A DNA stretch of 64,000 bases from Flavobacterium sp. xlx-214 (GTDB taxonomy: Bacteria > Bacteroidota > Bacteroidia > Flavobacteriales > Flavobacteriaceae). This document shows, piece after piece, positions 60,710 through 64,000 of the stretch. Positions within the stretch are counted from its first letter, which is position 1. Each line of letters starts with the position of its first letter. The translations under genes were made by a program, and so were the position numbers. Location of the stretch: the NCBI RefSeq assembly GCF_013874595.1, contig NZ_CP059431.1, positions 1,984,001 to 2,048,000 on the forward strand, given 5' to 3'. The notes under the pieces were generated by a model, which ran no database searches, was not told the origin of the DNA, and saw nothing but the letters and a program-made list of their open reading frames with translations.

Positions 60710-61087
60710 ATGACTTTATATCGATTTACTCCAAAAGGTGTTGAAGATAAATTAGAATCACTTTACAATCTTGAAAATGAACTGTTGCTAATTGAGGCTG
60801 ACTCCATTGAACTTGATTTTGTAGGTTGGATGGAAACTAACTTTAACTTGAATCCACTGCAGAAAGCATATTTAAACGGTATTAAAGAAGAAGTCATAAA
60901 CTATTATGGTTCCCAATGTGCCCTCTGCTTTAGACATAGATTAGATATCGTACTTATATATCCGACACCTATACCAGGGTACGCAAAATATCCGGAAACA
61001 AGCAATACAATCAAAGTGATCTCGGATGATCAGGGAAATATCGAGGTAACAGGTTCGCTAATGTTTACAATGATTTACCGTCCATAG
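60710..61087 (+). CDS. hypothetical protein
   Basis: A 125-residue soluble protein starting MTLYRFTPKGVEDKLESLYN. It contains FVGWMETNFNLNPLQKAYLNGI, resembling small unknown proteins I have seen in Bacteroidota, and two close Cys (CALC, about 70-73). I do not recognise a function. It ends 27 bp before the likely start of the PQQ-propeller gene and is probably co-transcribed with it. Confidence 0.55.
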   Translation: MTLYRFTPKGVEDKLESLYNLENELLLIEADSIELDFVGWMETNFNLNPLQKAYLNGIKEEVINYYGSQCALCFRHRLDIVLIYPTPIPGYAKYPETSNTIKVISDDQGNIEVTGSLMFTMIYRP

Positions 61088-61114
61088 ATTATGTTTATAA
61101 TAAAAAATTGCAAG

Positions 61115-62275
61115 ATGACGTTATTAAAAATTTGCTTGCTATCATTATTTTTCGTTTTTTCATCTTGCTTAGGACAGTCAAACGAAGCATCAAGCAATTG
61201 GAGGACAGTAGCAAATAATAATCAGCGAAGTGGGTATGTTAATGCAAAAGTAATGAAAAACAAGCCAGAGATTAAAGTGAAGAAACAGGCTTTATATTAT
61301 CCTGTTGTCGCAAAAGGAATTGCATACTATTTTGAAGGAGCAGGGACCATATATGCCTTTGATATTGCAAAAGAAAAAGATCTATGGAGTTTGGATATTG
61401 ACTTCCATGTTAACAAATTGGCTATTGATGGTGATATTTTATATCTGGCAGGATCTAAAAATTTAACAGCAGTTAATGTCACAACTCAAAAGAAAATATG
61501 GCAAATTGAGACCCCACCAAACCTGGTTTCTGGAATCACAATTGATAAAGGTATTATTTATGTGGGTGGCAACACACTTTCTGCTTATGATACCAAGTAT
61601 GGAAATTTACTTTGGAATTTTAAAGCAACACTGCTGAGCGGAAAAGGAGAAAACTTTCTAGGTCTACCAGCCATATATAATAACAAAGTGTACATTGGCG
61701 GCAATAAATCTTACTTTTATGCTTTGGACGCTAAAACAGGTACAGAAGTTTGGAAAGTAGCCAAAGGAATTACGGGAAATCCAAGCATTGGAGCAGGTAA
61801 AGTTTTTATATCAGACGTTGATGGTTCTTTGCACGCTCTTGATCTTGAAAATGGCAAGGATATTTGGACTTTTAAAATAGAAAGTGTTGGATATTCTCCT
61901 GTAGTTGCAAAAGAATATGTGTATGTTGCCAGTTTGGAGTCCGGTGATGTTCTTAATATTTATGGAGTTGATATAGAAACGGGAAAAGAAAAATGGAAGA
62001 GCCAATTTAAAGGTGCTGCAAGTAACTTAATTGTGGCTAATGATGTCCTAATTTTTGGGAATACAAAAGTTTCAGACTCAATGACTTTTTCTGGAACATT
62101 GTATGCATTAGAAGCAAAAAATGGCAAAGAAATATGGAAGATGGAAACAAATTCGTCCTTTACACAAGGAATTGTTGCGGTGGAAGATGTTATCCTATAT
62201 ACAGGGACAGAATTACCTCCCGTAGAGAGTGGTGATTTTGGCAATTCTACAGATCATCTCTATTTCGTAAAATAG
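61115..62275 (+). CDS. PQQ-type beta-propeller lipoprotein
   Basis: Predicted lipoprotein of about 386 residues. I start it at MTLLKICLLSLFFVFSSC (61115), whose lipobox Cys is near residue 18; eight further codons upstream are open. The mature part is a chain of propeller blades with the hallmark pattern A-x-D-x-x-(T/N)-G-K-x-x-W: LYAFDIAKEKDLWSL, FYALDAKTGTEVWKVAKG, LHALDLENGKDIWTF, IYGVDIETGKEKWKSQ. It resembles BamB/PQQ-repeat proteins. The role is unknown; no quinoprotein residues are evident. It lies in the island. Confidence 0.75.
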   Translation: MTLLKICLLSLFFVFSSCLGQSNEASSNWRTVANNNQRSGYVNAKVMKNKPEIKVKKQALYYPVVAKGIAYYFEGAGTIYAFDIAKEKDLWSLDIDFHVNKLAIDGDILYLAGSKNLTAVNVTTQKKIWQIETPPNLVSGITIDKGIIYVGGNTLSAYDTKYGNLLWNFKATLLSGKGENFLGLPAIYNNKVYIGGNKSYFYALDAKTGTEVWKVAKGITGNPSIGAGKVFISDVDGSLHALDLENGKDIWTFKIESVGYSPVVAKEYVYVASLESGDVLNIYGVDIETGKEKWKSQFKGAASNLIVANDVLIFGNTKVSDSMTFSGTLYALEAKNGKEIWKMETNSSFTQGIVAVEDVILYTGTELPPVESGDFGNSTDHLYFVK

Positions 62276-62525
62276 TAAACAATGTAGAATAATGTATTAT
62301 TTATAGTTTATTAAAGTTAAGGATTTTTAAATCCCTCATTTGTTTTTGTTTAATTGTCATTCTTTATTTATATCTGAACGTCACATCTAATGGTTTAGGC
62401 GAATCGCATAGGACGACTGCATCTTCGATAACATCTTCTTTTCCATTTCCCCTCTTGTTCTTGTGGGGTAATGGAAAGAAGAATCTTTCTGTCGATGGCA
62501 GGCTGTTCCCTTTTTCAATGGATTT

Positions 62526-62898
62526 ATGGTTTCTGCCCAGCAAACCGTAGGAACGCCACTTAACGGAACGGTGAAAATAGATGGCTGTTTCCTAAAACCG
62601 ATTACTTCGCACAGTGTACGTAAGCATTATAAAAATCGATATGAACGGAAATATGACAGCTGTATGGCAGGACACTTTTGCGACTACAAAAGCCGTAGAT
62701 CAGGATTTTACCTTGCCCCAAACGGTAGAAAATGGCGAAAGGTTTGTATTTAAAGTGGCTTCACAGTCAAATATCGATTGGAAAACATTATCATTGACAC
62801 CTCGTTTATACTATATCTACCTATCTGGCGATGACCGTGGTAACCAATCCAGACGGTTCGCCGATGTTGGAGTTTTTACCAGCGATACATTAGGTTAA
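62526..62898 (+). pseudogene. frameshifted relic of an unknown exported-type protein
   Basis: One frame runs MVSAQQTVGTPLNGTVKIDGCFLKPITSHS and another picks up at about 62613 as VYVSIIKIDMNGNMTAVWQDTF and continues to SGDDRGNQSRRFADVGVFTSDTLG. Joining them by one frameshift gives a single readable protein of about 120 residues. I do not recognise the family; low coding density around it supports decay. Confidence 0.4.
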
Positions 62899-63101
62899 AA
62901 AAACAATACTTTTGATCTACTCATAATTACCTAAGTGAATTTGAACGGTTTTTAGTATATTTGCTATTGAGCGAACGGAAACGTATTGAAAAGCAAAGCA
63001 ATAAGCACCGTTACCAAATCGTTACCTGACTTTTTTGATAATCTTTATAAAAGCTTAGTATTCAGACGATACAGCTTTTTCCTGAAAACTTTAAAATAAA
63101 A
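62899..63101. other. non-coding right edge of the island
   Basis: No gene seen between the relic and the ferredoxin-like gene. It contains TATATTTG at 62956-62963, which matches the -7 consensus but lacks a well-placed -33, and the GTTAC repeat at 63010-63025. Confidence 0.45.
63010..63025 (+). repeat. candidate right attachment/recombinase-binding motif
   Basis: GTTACCAAATCGTTAC: the same two half-sites at 11-bp spacing as at 35423-35438 (14 of 16 bases equal). It is placed between the relic and the ferredoxin-like gene, where the island may end. Confidence 0.4.
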
Positions 63102-63305
63102 ATGGAAGTACACGAATATACAAACGGAGAAGTTACTATTTTATGGAAACCAAATTTATGCGCACACGCAGGTGTTTGTGTAAAAATGTTGCCTAACGTT
63201 TACAATCCAAAAAATAGACCTTGGATAGTTCCTGAAAATGCAACCTCAAATCAAATAATAGAGCAAGTAAATAAATGTCCTAGTGGTGCTTTAAGTATAA
63301 AATAA
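63102..63305 (+). CDS. divergent [4Fe-4S] mono-cluster protein (YjdI/Fer4_19 type)
   Basis: A 67-residue protein. The Cys pattern fits the divergent 4Fe-4S mono-cluster family: LCAHAGVCVKMLP near the N-terminus and NKCPSGALS near the C-terminus. Related proteins are small electron carriers or accessory proteins of unknown partner. It is probably a chromosomal gene flanking the island. Confidence 0.8.
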   Translation: MEVHEYTNGEVTILWKPNLCAHAGVCVKMLPNVYNPKNRPWIVPENATSNQIIEQVNKCPSGALSIK

Positions 63306-63308
63306 CAA

Positions 63309-63953
63309 CTATTTTACTTTATTGTTTTTCTTCCACTGTTTAATATAATCAAACACTTTATTGTATGAAAATTCACCATAATAGGTATTGTAATCTCCAT
63401 TAGGAAAAATAATTACAAAGCTGGCATACCAATAATGATATTCAGCAAAAAAACGTTTTTCTATTTCCCCTTTTGGATCTTTTTTCCATGGCATGTATTC
63501 ATGATTTTTATACACGTTCCTAGATTCTTTTTTGTACAAAAATAAAGTTTGTCCTTCTATTGTTTTGTTCAACTTATCTTCAAAAGCATCGGTTTCTTCT
63601 TTGAAAATTTTAGGACCATTAGGATTTGGGTTTTTAGAAGTATTTGCTGCATCAGGTCCTGGATAATAATAAATAAACAACGGTTTTTCGGAACTTAAAT
63701 TTGTAGATAATGAACCGTTTAAGCTATTTATTAGTTCTTTATAATCTTTAATTTTTCCTTTACTTTCACGTTCTTTAATAAGTTTAAAGGTAGTTCCTTC
63801 TTCATTTTGTCCAACCAAAACACCTTTGCTTTGAATTTCGTTGAATTTACTATAGCTAATTTCTTTTCCATCAAAATTGAAATATTTTTTCTGAGTTTGA
63901 GATGTTGCTAATAAAGGCAAAAAAGTAAGTAACAAAAGAACTGTTTTTTTCAT
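63309..63953 (-). CDS. secreted hypothetical protein
   Basis: A 214-residue exported protein with a signal peptide (MKKTVLLLLTFLPLLATSQ) and a polar mature part that includes PLFIYYYPGPDAANTSKNPN and several Trp/Tyr-rich segments (HYWYASFVIIFPNGDYNTYYGEFS). I do not recognise a family; some similarity of pattern to envelope proteins. It is convergent with the ferredoxin-like gene, with 3 bp between them. Confidence 0.6.
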   Translation of the reverse strand: MKKTVLLLLTFLPLLATSQTQKKYFNFDGKEISYSKFNEIQSKGVLVGQNEEGTTFKLIKERESKGKIKDYKELINSLNGSLSTNLSSEKPLFIYYYPGPDAANTSKNPNPNGPKIFKEETDAFEDKLNKTIEGQTLFLYKKESRNVYKNHEYMPWKKDPKGEIEKRFFAEYHYWYASFVIIFPNGDYNTYYGEFSYNKVFDYIKQWKKNNKVK

Positions 63954-64000
63954 AAGAGGTTATTTTTTTATAAATATACTTTTTAAAATGTATAAATCAA

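Larger units (their letters stand above)
35423..63025. mobile_element. putative mobilizable genomic island
   Basis: An integrase, two excisionase-like HTH genes and a BtgA/BtgB-type mobilization pair sit at the left end next to pepD. The cargo differs from the surroundings: very large unknown genes and visibly higher GC in the 39-57 kb part. No transfer-apparatus genes occur, so it would need a helper. The borders are my estimate, set by a GTTAC-N6-GTTAC motif found near both ends; the right border could be as early as about 59.3 kb if the 59.5-62.3 kb genes are older accessory DNA. No perfect direct repeat was found. Confidence 0.6.

Noticed and set aside
61115..62275. The propeller lipoprotein as BamB of the outer-membrane assembly machinery
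   Set aside because: Its location in accessory DNA beside relics and unknown genes, rather than in a core context, makes an essential assembly role unlikely.
35476..62941. AATTCACTTA at 35476-35485 and its complement at 62932-62941 as possible island ends
   Set aside because: Only 10 AT-rich bases and inverted, unlike the direct repeats expected of tyrosine-recombinase integration.

Overview
This window looks like the chromosome of a low-GC member of the Flavobacteriaceae (Bacteroidota). The evidence is Bacteroidota-type TAnnTTTG promoter boxes, a type IX secretion (T9SS) C-terminal sorting domain, a BtuB/BtuG-style B12 locus, DUF4199 and DUF2520 genes, the sixA-ppk1-ppx order, and a mobilizable island of Bacteroidota type. 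The exact genus cannot be read from the window. No rRNA, tRNA or CRISPR array was seen.

Core chromosome, left (1-35.3 kb). rfbB-rfbC-rfbD make dTDP-L-rhamnose. A minus-strand run follows: DUF2520 protein, kdsC, a UbiA-like prenyltransferase, maf, a short MscS channel, a secreted LmbE/PIG-L deacetylase, a 35-residue membrane peptide and a sodium:solute symporter. Next come an ABC-F ATPase, a T9SS-secreted repeat protein, a glycolytic block (pfkA, gapA, a BadF-type sugar kinase), a universal stress protein, small lipoprotein/hypothetical genes and ligA. The B12 locus has a cobalamin riboswitch ahead of btuB and a BtuG-like surface lipoprotein, with divergent btuF-btuC. The rest is kdsA, DUF4199, the polyphosphate block sixA-ppk1-ppx, and pepD.

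Accessory island (about 35.4-63.0 kb). It starts with a tyrosine recombinase, two paralogous excisionase-like HTH genes, a long non-coding stretch with four GGTATACC-type palindromes (an oriT or operator candidate), a BtgA/BtgB-type mobilization pair and a relaxase fragment. No conjugation (tra) genes are present, so the island looks mobilizable rather than self-transmissible. A GTTAC-N6-GTTAC motif near both ends is a possible attachment or recombinase-binding site.

The main cargo is one seven-gene minus-strand operon, 59040 down to 42037 (about 17 kb). It encodes a four-helix membrane protein, an M64-peptidase-like protein whose HExxH motif is destroyed, and five very large proteins without signal peptides (689, 1170, 988, 1590 and 604 residues). 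The first three junctions are 4-bp ATGA overlaps and the rest have gaps of 40, 25 and 4 bp. I cannot assign a function to this cassette. It is the best candidate here for an undescribed multiprotein system. Two terminators insulate it from the genes upstream.

Right part of the island and flank (59-64 kb). This holds a T9SS-domain protein that has lost its signal peptide, an orphan LytTR-regulator-type membrane domain without its DNA-binding half, a 125-residue unknown, a PQQ-type beta-propeller lipoprotein and a frameshifted relic. Beyond that, apparently chromosomal genes resume with a small [4Fe-4S] protein and a secreted hypothetical protein.
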